From assembly GCA_023145835.1 (NCBI GenBank), contig JAGLDH010000001.1:1-64000 (forward strand): 64,000 nucleotides of DNA, written 5' to 3'. This DNA is from Methylococcales bacterium (GTDB taxonomy: Bacteria > Pseudomonadota > Gammaproteobacteria > Methylococcales > Methylomonadaceae). The position numbers and the translations under genes are program-made. Each line of letters begins with the position of its first letter. Positions within the stretch are counted from its first letter, which is position 1. The notes beneath the pieces were generated by a model that saw only the letters and a program-made list of their open reading frames with translations, did not search any database and had not been told where the DNA came from. This document shows positions 29,087 through 37,122 of the stretch, piece by piece.

Positions 29087-29120
29087 ATCATTACCGGCCG
29101 ATAATCAATCGTGTAATGAT
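29087..29120. promoter_or_regulatory. inverted repeat upstream of the RND operon, possible operator
   Basis: ATCATTAC (29087-29094) and GTAATGAT (29113-29120) form an exact 8-bp inverted repeat with an 18-base centre, ending 46 bases before the CzcC-like start. Placement suits a regulator site or a leader hairpin. No metal-regulator gene is adjacent. Confidence 0.3.
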
Positions 29121-29166
29121 GACATTTTTGTACTTACTTACAAACAACTTTACCTGGAGTTCCATC

Positions 29167-30423
29167 ATGTCTAACTTTAGACATATTATAAGATCACTGT
29201 TTTTAATACTGTTAGCTTCGCCCATTTGCTATGCCCATGAGCACGCTATCGTTGATCATCATCACTATTTTCAAATTGATAAAACGCTAACTCTATCTAA
29301 AGTCATCAAACTAACTTTAGAAAAGTTTCCAGATCAAATGCTGAGCTCTGCACTAAAACAAGAAGCAGATGCTTTGCAACAAAGAGGTCATAGTTTATTA
29401 GCTGGAGCCCCAACTTTTGCCATGCGTTATCAAGATGATTTACCTGGTGATGATATTGGTTCCAGAGAAATTGAAGCCGAATTAGAACTCCCTTTATGGA
29501 ATTGGGGTCAACGTTCTGCCGGACAGGCCGTTGCAGAACAAGCACACCTTGTTGCAAAGGGACAATCTTCAGTTATACTGTTAAATGTAGCAGGATTAGT
29601 TAGATCTGCTTTATGGAATATAGAGCTAGAAACTCTTCGCCACGAACAAGCCATATTAAACTTAGGTATTTCTGAAAAACTCCTCAATAAAGTAAAACGC
29701 AGACTTGAATTAGGTGATTTACCTCGCTCAGATTTATTACTAGCTCAAAGTGATCATCTAGAAAAACGCGCCTTACTAGCAAAAGCCGAGGCTGAACTAA
29801 TGCATGCTCGCAAGGGCTATATTAGCCTAACTCAAATAACGATACTTCCCTCCTCTTTCAAAGAAGAACTAAGTTCTATTAAAGAAATCACAGAAAATCA
29901 TCCCAAGCTATTTGCCATTAATGCTGTTGTTAATCGAAAACAAGCAGAGCTTAACTGGGTAAAATCTGCCGGCTCAGGTCAAAACAGCTTTATTCTGGGA
30001 GGAAAAAGTGAAAAAGGTGATGAAAATGATGATGATATTGAAAGCATGAGTGTAGAAGTATCCATCCCATTTGGTGGTAGTGCTCATCTAGCACCTGAAA
30101 TTGCCTCTGCAAATATTGAACTAACAGAGGCACTAGCACAAAGATCGCACCTTTTTCGAGATTTAGAAAAAGAACACCATGAAGCAGAGCATGCTTTAGA
30201 AGTAACTAGAACCGAACTAAAAATTGCCAATGAACTCAAACAAATTGCCGAACATCATTTAAAAATGACGGATCTAAGTTTTGCTGCAGGTGAAATCAAT
30301 TTAATGGATTTACTCAAAATTCAAGCTCGAACACATAACGCTACTCTTTTAGCTAACGAGCATGAAATTATGTTACAGAAAAACATTGCCCTATATAACC
30401 AAGCAGTTGGAGTACTACCATGA
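29167..30423 (+). CDS. CzcC/CusC-like outer-membrane efflux protein
   Basis: TolC-family outer-membrane channel of a tripartite metal efflux pump. From ATG 29167, preceded by GGAG at the right spacing, it has 418 residues; the frame opens upstream at 29116 but lacks that site. A signal peptide ends CYAHEHA, and the mature N terminus is His-rich (HEHAIVDHHHYF). The OEP region follows, with long helices such as LETLRHEQAILNLGISEKLLNKVKR…LGDLPRSDLLLAQSD, typical of CzcC. Its stop overlaps the next start by four bases (ATGA). Confidence 0.9.
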   Translation: MSNFRHIIRSLFLILLASPICYAHEHAIVDHHHYFQIDKTLTLSKVIKLTLEKFPDQMLSSALKQEADALQQRGHSLLAGAPTFAMRYQDDLPGDDIGSREIEAELELPLWNWGQRSAGQAVAEQAHLVAKGQSSVILLNVAGLVRSALWNIELETLRHEQAILNLGISEKLLNKVKRRLELGDLPRSDLLLAQSDHLEKRALLAKAEAELMHARKGYISLTQITILPSSFKEELSSIKEITENHPKLFAINAVVNRKQAELNWVKSAGSGQNSFILGGKSEKGDENDDDIESMSVEVSIPFGGSAHLAPEIASANIELTEALAQRSHLFRDLEKEHHEAEHALEVTRTELKIANELKQIAEHHLKMTDLSFAAGEINLMDLLKIQARTHNATLLANEHEIMLQKNIALYNQAVGVLP

Positions 30424-31517
30424 AAAAAACTTTGCTCGTATTTTTGTTTTTAACATGTACTGCTACTAAAGCTAGTGACAACCAAATAATGCTAACCCCG
30501 TCTCAGCTTAATAATCTAGGGGTAAAAATAGATAAACTGAAATCTGTTCAAGATATTCCACTGCTTTATGCACCAGCAAAAGTAGTTATTCCACCTAGTC
30601 AAGAATACATTGTAAGTACAGCACAAGCTGGATTAGTCAGTAAACTTTATGTTGCTATCGGAGATAAAGTCGAAAAAGATCAGATACTCGCATTAATTAA
30701 AAGCCCAGAGCTATTATCTCTTCAACGTCAATATCTTAAGGCGCAAAACGAGAAAAAACTCGCATGGACAAGTTACCAAAGAAATGAAAAGCTTTTAAAA
30801 GAAGGCATTATTTCTAATCGCCGCTGGCAGGAAAATCGTAATAATTATTTTGCTTTTGTGGCAGAAGCTAACGAAGCCAAGCAACTCCTGGAAATTGCAG
30901 GCATGTCTTCTAGTGACTTAAAAAAACTGACTACCCATCGCAAGCTAAGCAGCGAGTTAAGTATTCGTTCACCGATTAAAGGTGTCATTTTAAATCGTAT
31001 GGGTACTGCCGGCGAAAGACTTGATGTTCTTGCGCCTATCTATCGCATTGCTAATTTGGATCAACTTTGGCTAGAGATCAATATTCCACAAGAGCGTATT
31101 GGGAAAATACTAATAACAGACAAAGTTAAGATAGATGGTACAGATGTGAGTGGAACCATCAGTTTAATAGGTCAAAGTGTAAACTCTCAAACACAAACCA
31201 TACTAACCAGAGCAATTATCTCTGACAAACAGCCTAGCTTAAGAGCAGGACAAAATGTTAACGTACAAATTATTAAAGCTAGCACCCAACCAACATTTGT
31301 CATCCCAAACGCTGCTATAGCACAAAGCGAGGGGCAAGCTTATCTATTTATTCGGAATGACCAAGGGTTTAAAGTTAGCCCTATCAACGTTGTTGGTAAA
31401 CAGAAACATCATTCTATTCTTACTGGTACAGATGCATTAAAAGAAAATATAGAAGTAGCTATTCGAGGCACCGTTGCTCTTAAAGCAAGTTGGTTAGACT
31501 TAGGGGGTGATGAATAA
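30420..31517 (+). CDS. CusB/CzcB-like periplasmic adaptor
   Basis: Membrane-fusion protein linking the RND pump to the outer-membrane channel. It has 365 residues: a signal peptide ending about residue 19, a barrel-sandwich segment (QAGLVSKLYVAIGDKVEKDQILALIKSPEL, about 72-100), a helical hairpin (about 100-165), and the second half-lipoyl plus beta-barrel region with SPIKGVILNRMGTAGERLD (about 183-200). No long N-terminal Met-rich metal site as in CusB and no extra metal-binding domain is seen. It overlaps its neighbours at both ends (ATGA and TAATG). Confidence 0.92.
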   Translation: MKKTLLVFLFLTCTATKASDNQIMLTPSQLNNLGVKIDKLKSVQDIPLLYAPAKVVIPPSQEYIVSTAQAGLVSKLYVAIGDKVEKDQILALIKSPELLSLQRQYLKAQNEKKLAWTSYQRNEKLLKEGIISNRRWQENRNNYFAFVAEANEAKQLLEIAGMSSSDLKKLTTHRKLSSELSIRSPIKGVILNRMGTAGERLDVLAPIYRIANLDQLWLEINIPQERIGKILITDKVKIDGTDVSGTISLIGQSVNSQTQTILTRAIISDKQPSLRAGQNVNVQIIKASTQPTFVIPNAAIAQSEGQAYLFIRNDQGFKVSPINVVGKQKHHSILTGTDALKENIEVAIRGTVALKASWLDLGGDE

Positions 31518-34500
31518 TGTCAAACCTCATACGCTTTGCTCTGTCTCAGCGAATACTTATTGTCTTGCTGATTTTTCTGTTAGTGGGCGTTGGTTATTAC
31601 TCAGTAAAAAATATTCCTATCGATGCCTTTCCAGAAGTATCTCCAACCCAAGTAAAAGTCATTGTTAAAGCAAATGGAATGACACCTGAGGAGGTTGAAA
31701 CAAGTATTACAGCGCCAATTGAAGTTGAATTACTTGGTATCCCCAAACAGACTATGCTTCGCTCATTAGCAAAGTATGCACTGACAGATATTACTATTGA
31801 TTTTGAAGAAGGCACTGATATTTTTTGGGCTCGTCAGCAAGTTGCTGAACGACTCAATACGATATGGAGTGATTTACCAGAAGGAGTTGAAGGTGGTATA
31901 GCTCCCATGACCACACCTTTAGGTGAAATGTTTATGTTCGCTATTGAAGGAGGTAATTTAACCCTGATGGAGCGTCGTAGTTTACTTGATTGGGTTATCC
32001 GCCCCGCATTACGAACTGTTCCTGGCGTTGCTGATGTCAATGCACTTGGAGGTTTAGTTCGTAGCTTTGAAGTATCCCCTGATAACATTCGTATGTCAGC
32101 GAGAAATATCAGTACCAACCAACTGATTGATGCACTTAAATCAAATAACAGAAATGATGGTGCTGGCAGGTTAAAAGAAGGTGAAGAAGCATTAATAGTG
32201 CGCGCAGAAGGTCGAATAAAGACATTAGATGATATTCGTTCTATTGTTGTTGATCAAAGATCTGGTTCACCAATTACTGTTAGTGATGTCGCCGATATAA
32301 AAATAGGCTCTTTAACCCGTTATGGAGCGGTTACAAAAGATGGTATAGGTGAAGCAGTCACAGGCTTAGTATTAAGTTTGCGTGGTGCTAATGCCCGACA
32401 AACAGTGATTGAGGTAGAAAAAAAACTAGCCGAAATTAGCCCTGGTTTTCCTGAAGGAGTAAAAATTAATATTTTTTATAACAGAGGAGACTTAATCGAC
32501 AAAGCTGTCAGCACAGTTTCAAATGCATTAATACAAGCTATTGTATTGGTGGTCATTTTACTTATTTTATTTTTAGGAAACCTTAGAGCAGCTTTGACCG
32601 TTGCACTTTCACTTCCCATGGCAGCTATGGTGACATTTATTCTAATGAAAAATATGGATATGTCCGCCAATCTAATGAGTTTAGGCGGGCTAGTAATAGC
32701 AATTGGTATGTTAGTCGATAGCGCAATTGTGGTCGTAGAAAATATTTCGACTCATCTAGCCGACAAAGAAAAATCACAAAGACTCCCTCACCTACATATT
32801 ATTTATAGAGCAACGAAGGAAGTTGCACTTCCAGTTACATCCGGCACTTTGATTATCATCATCGTATTTTTACCTCTATTAACCTTACAAGGCTTAGAGG
32901 GCAAATTATTTACCCCGGTTGCTCTTACGATTGTTTTTGCACTAAGCGGTGCTTTATTATTAGCTTTTACAGCCATTCCTGTACTTTCATCTTGGTTATT
33001 AACACATATTTCAGCTGAAGAACCCTGGCTGCCAAGACAATTACAAAGACTCTATCAACCGGTTCTACTCTGGAGCTTAAGTAATACTAAGAAAGTGTTT
33101 TCTATCGCAGCAGGACTTTTAGTTGTGACTGGTATTATCTTTACCCAAATTGGCAGCACCTTTATGCCAACTTTGGATGAAGGAGACATTGTCTTACAAG
33201 TAGAAAAGTTGCCATCTATCACATTAGAACAAACGGTTGCACTAGATGTTCAGGTTCAGAAAAACCTACTTAAAAATATCCCAGAAATTATTAATATAAT
33301 CTCTCGCGTAGGGACAGATGAGTTAGGTCTAGATCCAATGAGTTTAAATGACACAGATGCATTCTTGGTTTTAAAACCGAAAGATCAATGGCGCATGGAG
33401 AGTAAAGAAGAGTTAATAGAAGAAATTCGACAGATCATGAGCCAAACACCTGGACTTGCTTTTGGCTTTACCCAACCGATTGAAATGCGTGTTTCAGAGA
33501 TGCTAACAGGCTCCCGTGGAGATGTTGCTGTTAAATTATTTGGATCAGATCTTGATGAATTAAATGCAAAAGCCAAAGAAATTGAAACTATACTTAAATC
33601 TATTAAGGGGGCAACGGATGTTTTTGCTAGTGAAAATGAAGGTATTCAATTCTTGCAGCTATCTATTGATCATCAAGCAGCGGGTCGGTTAGGACTCAGT
33701 AGTGATGATATTGCAGCCCTATTACGCTCCCAGATTGAGGGACTTAATATTGGTATTATCCAAGAAGGCATAACTCGAACTCCCTTAATCATACGTGGAT
33801 CGAGTGATATTTCTACCTTTGAAAACCTACAAATCACTTTGCCAAGCGGAGGACATGTACCCATTACCGCTGTAGCCAAACTAGACCGAGTAGAGGGTGT
33901 TGTATCGATTGATAGGGAGCGAGGACAACGTTTTGTAGTTATTCAAAGTAATGTTGAAGGGCGTGATTTAGTTGGTTTCGTAGATGAAGCACGCAAAATA
34001 ATTAAAGAAAAACTCAATCTACCAACAGGCTATTATGTAGAATTTGGAGGGGAATTTGAAAACCAGCAGCGTGCTTCTGCCCGCTTAGCACTCGTTGTTC
34101 CTATTTCACTAATTTTGATTTTCTTATTACTTTTTTCAACTTTTTCTTCAGTTAAGCAAGCAGGTTTAATTCTATCCAATATCCCTCTCGCCATGATTGG
34201 CGGCGTATTTGCCCTGTGGGTATCAGGAGAATACTTATCTGTGCCAGCATCTATTGGTTTTATCGCCCTACTTGGAATTGCCGTATTAAATGGGGTTGTT
34301 ATGGTCAGTTATTTTAATCAACTACGCGCAACAGGCATGGACTTAGCTCAGGTAGTGATTATCGGCTCAACACGTCGATTACGCCCGGTCATGATGACGG
34401 CTACCACCGCAGCTTTTGGATTAATGCCTTTATTAATTGCATCGGGACCAGGCTCAGAGGTACAGCGCCCCTTGGCAATTGTAGTTATTGGGGGCTTAGT

Positions 34501-34588
34501 TTCTTCAACCTTACTAACATTGATTTTACTGCCAATGTTATATCAATTATTTATGGATAAAACTAATCAGGAGATAAGTAATGGATAA
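31517..34588 (+). CDS. heavy-metal RND efflux pump (CusA/CzcA family)
   Basis: Proton-driven inner-membrane pump of the HME-RND family, 1023 residues, normal length. It shows the N-terminal IPIDAFPEVSPTQVKV signature, twelve expected membrane helices and two large periplasmic loops. The TM4 charge-relay segment reads IAIGMLVDSAIVVVEN (about residues 394-409), closer to the CusA form (VDAAIVMIEN) than to CzcA (DFG…VDGAVVIVEN); the DFG Asp of CzcA is absent. The central loop has EMLTGSRGDVAVKLFG, the position of one CusA methionine. The substrate, monovalent Cu/Ag or a divalent ion, is not settled. Confidence 0.93.
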   Translation: MSNLIRFALSQRILIVLLIFLLVGVGYYSVKNIPIDAFPEVSPTQVKVIVKANGMTPEEVETSITAPIEVELLGIPKQTMLRSLAKYALTDITIDFEEGTDIFWARQQVAERLNTIWSDLPEGVEGGIAPMTTPLGEMFMFAIEGGNLTLMERRSLLDWVIRPALRTVPGVADVNALGGLVRSFEVSPDNIRMSARNISTNQLIDALKSNNRNDGAGRLKEGEEALIVRAEGRIKTLDDIRSIVVDQRSGSPITVSDVADIKIGSLTRYGAVTKDGIGEAVTGLVLSLRGANARQTVIEVEKKLAEISPGFPEGVKINIFYNRGDLIDKAVSTVSNALIQAIVLVVILLILFLGNLRAALTVALSLPMAAMVTFILMKNMDMSANLMSLGGLVIAIGMLVDSAIVVVENISTHLADKEKSQRLPHLHIIYRATKEVALPVTSGTLIIIIVFLPLLTLQGLEGKLFTPVALTIVFALSGALLLAFTAIPVLSSWLLTHISAEEPWLPRQLQRLYQPVLLWSLSNTKKVFSIAAGLLVVTGIIFTQIGSTFMPTLDEGDIVLQVEKLPSITLEQTVALDVQVQKNLLKNIPEIINIISRVGTDELGLDPMSLNDTDAFLVLKPKDQWRMESKEELIEEIRQIMSQTPGLAFGFTQPIEMRVSEMLTGSRGDVAVKLFGSDLDELNAKAKEIETILKSIKGATDVFASENEGIQFLQLSIDHQAAGRLGLSSDDIAALLRSQIEGLNIGIIQEGITRTPLIIRGSSDISTFENLQITLPSGGHVPITAVAKLDRVEGVVSIDRERGQRFVVIQSNVEGRDLVGFVDEARKIIKEKLNLPTGYYVEFGGEFENQQRASARLALVVPISLILIFLLLFSTFSSVKQAGLILSNIPLAMIGGVFALWVSGEYLSVPASIGFIALLGIAVLNGVVMVSYFNQLRATGMDLAQVVIIGSTRRLRPVMMTATTAAFGLMPLLIASGPGSEVQRPLAIVVIGGLVSSTLLTLILLPMLYQLFMDKTNQEISNG

Positions 34589-34886
34589 TGAAGAGTTTTT
34601 AGTTATCTTAACTGTGCCTTATAGTCTTGAAGAAGCAATTATAGATTGTTTGCTAACATTTGAAGTAGATTACGGCTTTAGTAGTTTTCCTGTCAGTGCA
34701 CATGACCATAAAAATAAAGGATTATCTCTGGCTGAACAAGTGAGGGGAAAACAACAACAAATACGCTTTCAGATGTATGTTGCTAAACATGACTTACCAA
34801 CTCTGACCCATCGTTTAAAAACCGAGTTTTCAGGCTCAGGAATTACCTATTCAGTTTTACCTGTTATTGAAAGAGGAGTTATTTAA
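34581..34886 (+). CDS. DUF3240 protein of the metal-efflux operon
   Basis: A 101-residue soluble protein with a ferredoxin-like/PII-like pattern: LVILTVPYSLEEAIIDCLLTF at the start and VAKHDLPTLTHRLKTEFSGSGITYSVLPVIERG at the end. It resembles DUF3240 proteins encoded next to HME-RND pumps. It overlaps the end of the pump gene by eight bases, so it is translated with it. A cytosolic metal-sensing or pump-regulating role is plausible by position but unproven. Confidence 0.8.
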   Translation: MDNEEFLVILTVPYSLEEAIIDCLLTFEVDYGFSSFPVSAHDHKNKGLSLAEQVRGKQQQIRFQMYVAKHDLPTLTHRLKTEFSGSGITYSVLPVIERGVI

Positions 34887-34891
34887 TTTTC

Positions 34892-34930
34892 TTAAGGAAC
34901 CTCTGATTAAGTTGATTAGAGGTTTCTTAA
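34892..34930 (+). terminator. terminator of the RND operon
   Basis: TTAAGGAACCTCT (34892-34904) pairs with AGAGGTTTCTTAA (34918-34930), 12 of 13 positions, starting six bases after the DUF3240 stop. The tail is only moderately T-rich, so some read-through into the next gene is possible. Confidence 0.65.
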
Positions 34931-34977
34931 ATAAAGATAAAGATAAAAAATGTTACCAAGGCTACTGACAATAAAAA

Positions 34978-36105
34978 ATGCAAGAAAAGGCAAATAAGGT
35001 AGGCGGGAGATTTCTTGGCTATTACCTAAAACTATCCCTCTTACTACTGCTGATTTGCCCCCCATGTTATTCTCACCAACTTTATGAATCATATATATTT
35101 ATCGATTTAAAAGACTCTAGTTCACCAACACTGCGCTGGGAAGTAGAATCTAATAACTTAGAGTCCATTTTTCAATTAGATAGAAATAAAAATGAAATTA
35201 TTAGCTGGAAAGAAATTAAACTATTCCAAGACCCTATTATTACTTATGTGAAACAACATTTTCAGTTATCAATAGATAATCAAGAAATCAACTTGAATTT
35301 TGAATCATTTGATCTCGAAAGAAAGGATGATCAAACATTTCTTATTTTTACACAGTTACTTGAGCCACAACCGTCAATTCAGTCTATCAGCATCAAATAC
35401 GACCTTTTCTTTGATATAGATAATAAACAAATCTGCTACGTCCATATCCAACAGAAAAACGCCCCTATTCTTGAAACTCTAAAACTTGATAAAAGCCACA
35501 TCCAGGTTCTATTAGAAACCTTTTCTATTACCACGTCGATGTTTAATTTCTTTATAGAAGGTATATGGCATATTTGGCTTGGAATAGATCATCTTTTATT
35601 TTTATTAATGCTTTTACTTCCTAGCCTCAATCACTATTTATTAACAAAAACATCGACTCAAGTTGGTAAGGACATTATTAAAATTGTCACCAGCTTTAGT
35701 GCAGCTCACACGATTACCCTCATACTATCTGTATTAGGAGTAGTATCATTACCTATAAAACTAATTGAAGTCTCCATAGCTATATCAGTCTTTATCACTG
35801 CATTTGCTAACGTTCGGCATAAACAGATGGATTTTTTATGGCAAGCTGCTTTTATTTTTGGCCTTATCCATGGCTTTGGGTTTGCTAATGCTCTACAAGA
35901 AATGAAGCTAGATAGTGAATATTTAGTTTTTTTATTACTTAGCTTTAATGTTGGAGTTGAAATAGGGCAACTTGTTTTAGTACTCATCACATTACCTATT
36001 TTAATGGCTATCAAGAAACACTCGTCCGTTTATCCTCTTACTATGAAAATTATTTCAAGCCTAACAGCTTTAATTTCACTTAGCTGGATAATAGAAAGGG
36101 TTTAA
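34978..36105 (+). CDS. HupE/UreJ-like membrane protein with an EF-hand-like N-terminal domain
   Basis: A 375-residue protein: signal peptide (about residues 13-33), then a periplasmic domain of about 150 residues containing a calcium-loop-like sequence (LDRNKNEIISWKEIK, about 68-82). The C-terminal half has about seven membrane helices, with the HupE/UreJ signature GIWHIWLGIDHLLFLLMLLLPSL (about 196-218) and GLIHGFGFAN (about 297-306). HupE-type proteins are linked to nickel or cobalt uptake, and relatives with this architecture occur near metal-efflux genes. The conserved His and Asp are present. The metal and transport direction are unknown. It probably belongs with the preceding efflux operon by read-through. 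Confidence 0.8.
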   Translation: MQEKANKVGGRFLGYYLKLSLLLLLICPPCYSHQLYESYIFIDLKDSSSPTLRWEVESNNLESIFQLDRNKNEIISWKEIKLFQDPIITYVKQHFQLSIDNQEINLNFESFDLERKDDQTFLIFTQLLEPQPSIQSISIKYDLFFDIDNKQICYVHIQQKNAPILETLKLDKSHIQVLLETFSITTSMFNFFIEGIWHIWLGIDHLLFLLMLLLPSLNHYLLTKTSTQVGKDIIKIVTSFSAAHTITLILSVLGVVSLPIKLIEVSIAISVFITAFANVRHKQMDFLWQAAFIFGLIHGFGFANALQEMKLDSEYLVFLLLSFNVGVEIGQLVLVLITLPILMAIKKHSSVYPLTMKIISSLTALISLSWIIERV

Positions 36106-36108
36106 ACT

Positions 36109-37122
36109 TTAAAAATGAATATTCTGAAATTGTTTTAATGCAGGTTTTGGAGTACCTTTAGAATCCACTATGCCAAAATGCTTTTCTGCCTCCTTAAAAT
36201 ATCCTACATGATGAGGCACATCCATTAAATGAAATGAATTAAATCCAATTAAATTTCCTTGGGAAATAAATTCAGGCATTAATTTAGCAAAACCTTGATA
36301 AACTTTCTCTTGAATTTTTAGTCCATTATCACCATAACTTGAAAGTGCTAAATAGGCTAAAAAAGTGGGTTTGTGATATCTTTTAGTTAAATATTTAGCA
36401 AATGCCAACGACCTTTCGGGTGTTTTTAAAATTTCCTCTGATCTATTTCTCGTACTACCCCGCATTTCCTGAAAGGTAATAAAATCAACATGCTGAATTG
36501 CTCTATGAACACTTAGGTGAAAACCTTGCCAATTTTTTTTGTCAGATATATTTTGATAATTCCCAAAGTCTCCCATACAAAAACTGACCTTCGTTTGTTT
36601 TACCTGTTTAACCAAGTTGATGCTGTCTATTAATAAATCATTAAAAGGCTCATAACTTTCAATACCATTCTCATTAAACTCTGGATTGAGGATAACAACT
36701 TTCTCTCCATCTAATTGGTCAAGAAACCAAACCATTCGCCTCAAAGCAGTAAAATATTTTTTTTTATTTTCTTTTATAAATTTTGGCGAAATATCATCAG
36801 CAAACCAATAAAAAATAAAAATAGGTGTATATCCTCGATCAATAATATTAGACTGGATATCCTCTATTTTATACCAACTCTCTTGCCAATCTCGATTAAT
36901 CCAAATAGTCACTGAGTTTGTATTTGGTGCTATATCTTTAATAACCTCATTAATAAAAACTTTTCTCTCTGGTGGACACTGTTTGTCAAATGCAATAATA
37001 TTTCCATTAACACTCTTACAATATTCATACCCTCCAACAGCAACATACCCTTTTTTATTAAATTGACTACATCCACTTATTAGAACCAAAAAAAAGATTG
37101 ATACTGAGATACGTACTTTCAT
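36109..37122 (-). CDS. glycoside-hydrolase-like lipoprotein of the exopolysaccharide operon
   Basis: A 337-residue lipoprotein; the lipobox LISGC places the acylated Cys at residue 18. The body reads as a TIM-barrel hydrolase: strands VTIWINRDW, TPIFIFYWFAD, KVVILNPEFNEN, TKVSFCMGDFG, DFITFQEMRG and PTFLAYLALSS occur in order. Candidate catalytic carboxylates are E in NPEFNEN (about residue 149) and E in FQEMRG (about residue 216). It could trim or release the polymer, as the PgaB or PelA hydrolase domains do. It is the last gene of the operon, its start overlapping the deacetylase stop by four bases (ATGA). I cannot place it in a numbered GH family. Confidence 0.65.
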   Translation of the reverse strand: MKVRISVSIFFLVLISGCSQFNKKGYVAVGGYEYCKSVNGNIIAFDKQCPPERKVFINEVIKDIAPNTNSVTIWINRDWQESWYKIEDIQSNIIDRGYTPIFIFYWFADDISPKFIKENKKKYFTALRRMVWFLDQLDGEKVVILNPEFNENGIESYEPFNDLLIDSINLVKQVKQTKVSFCMGDFGNYQNISDKKNWQGFHLSVHRAIQHVDFITFQEMRGSTRNRSEEILKTPERSLAFAKYLTKRYHKPTFLAYLALSSYGDNGLKIQEKVYQGFAKLMPEFISQGNLIGFNSFHLMDVPHHVGYFKEAEKHFGIVDSKGTPKPALKQFQNIHF

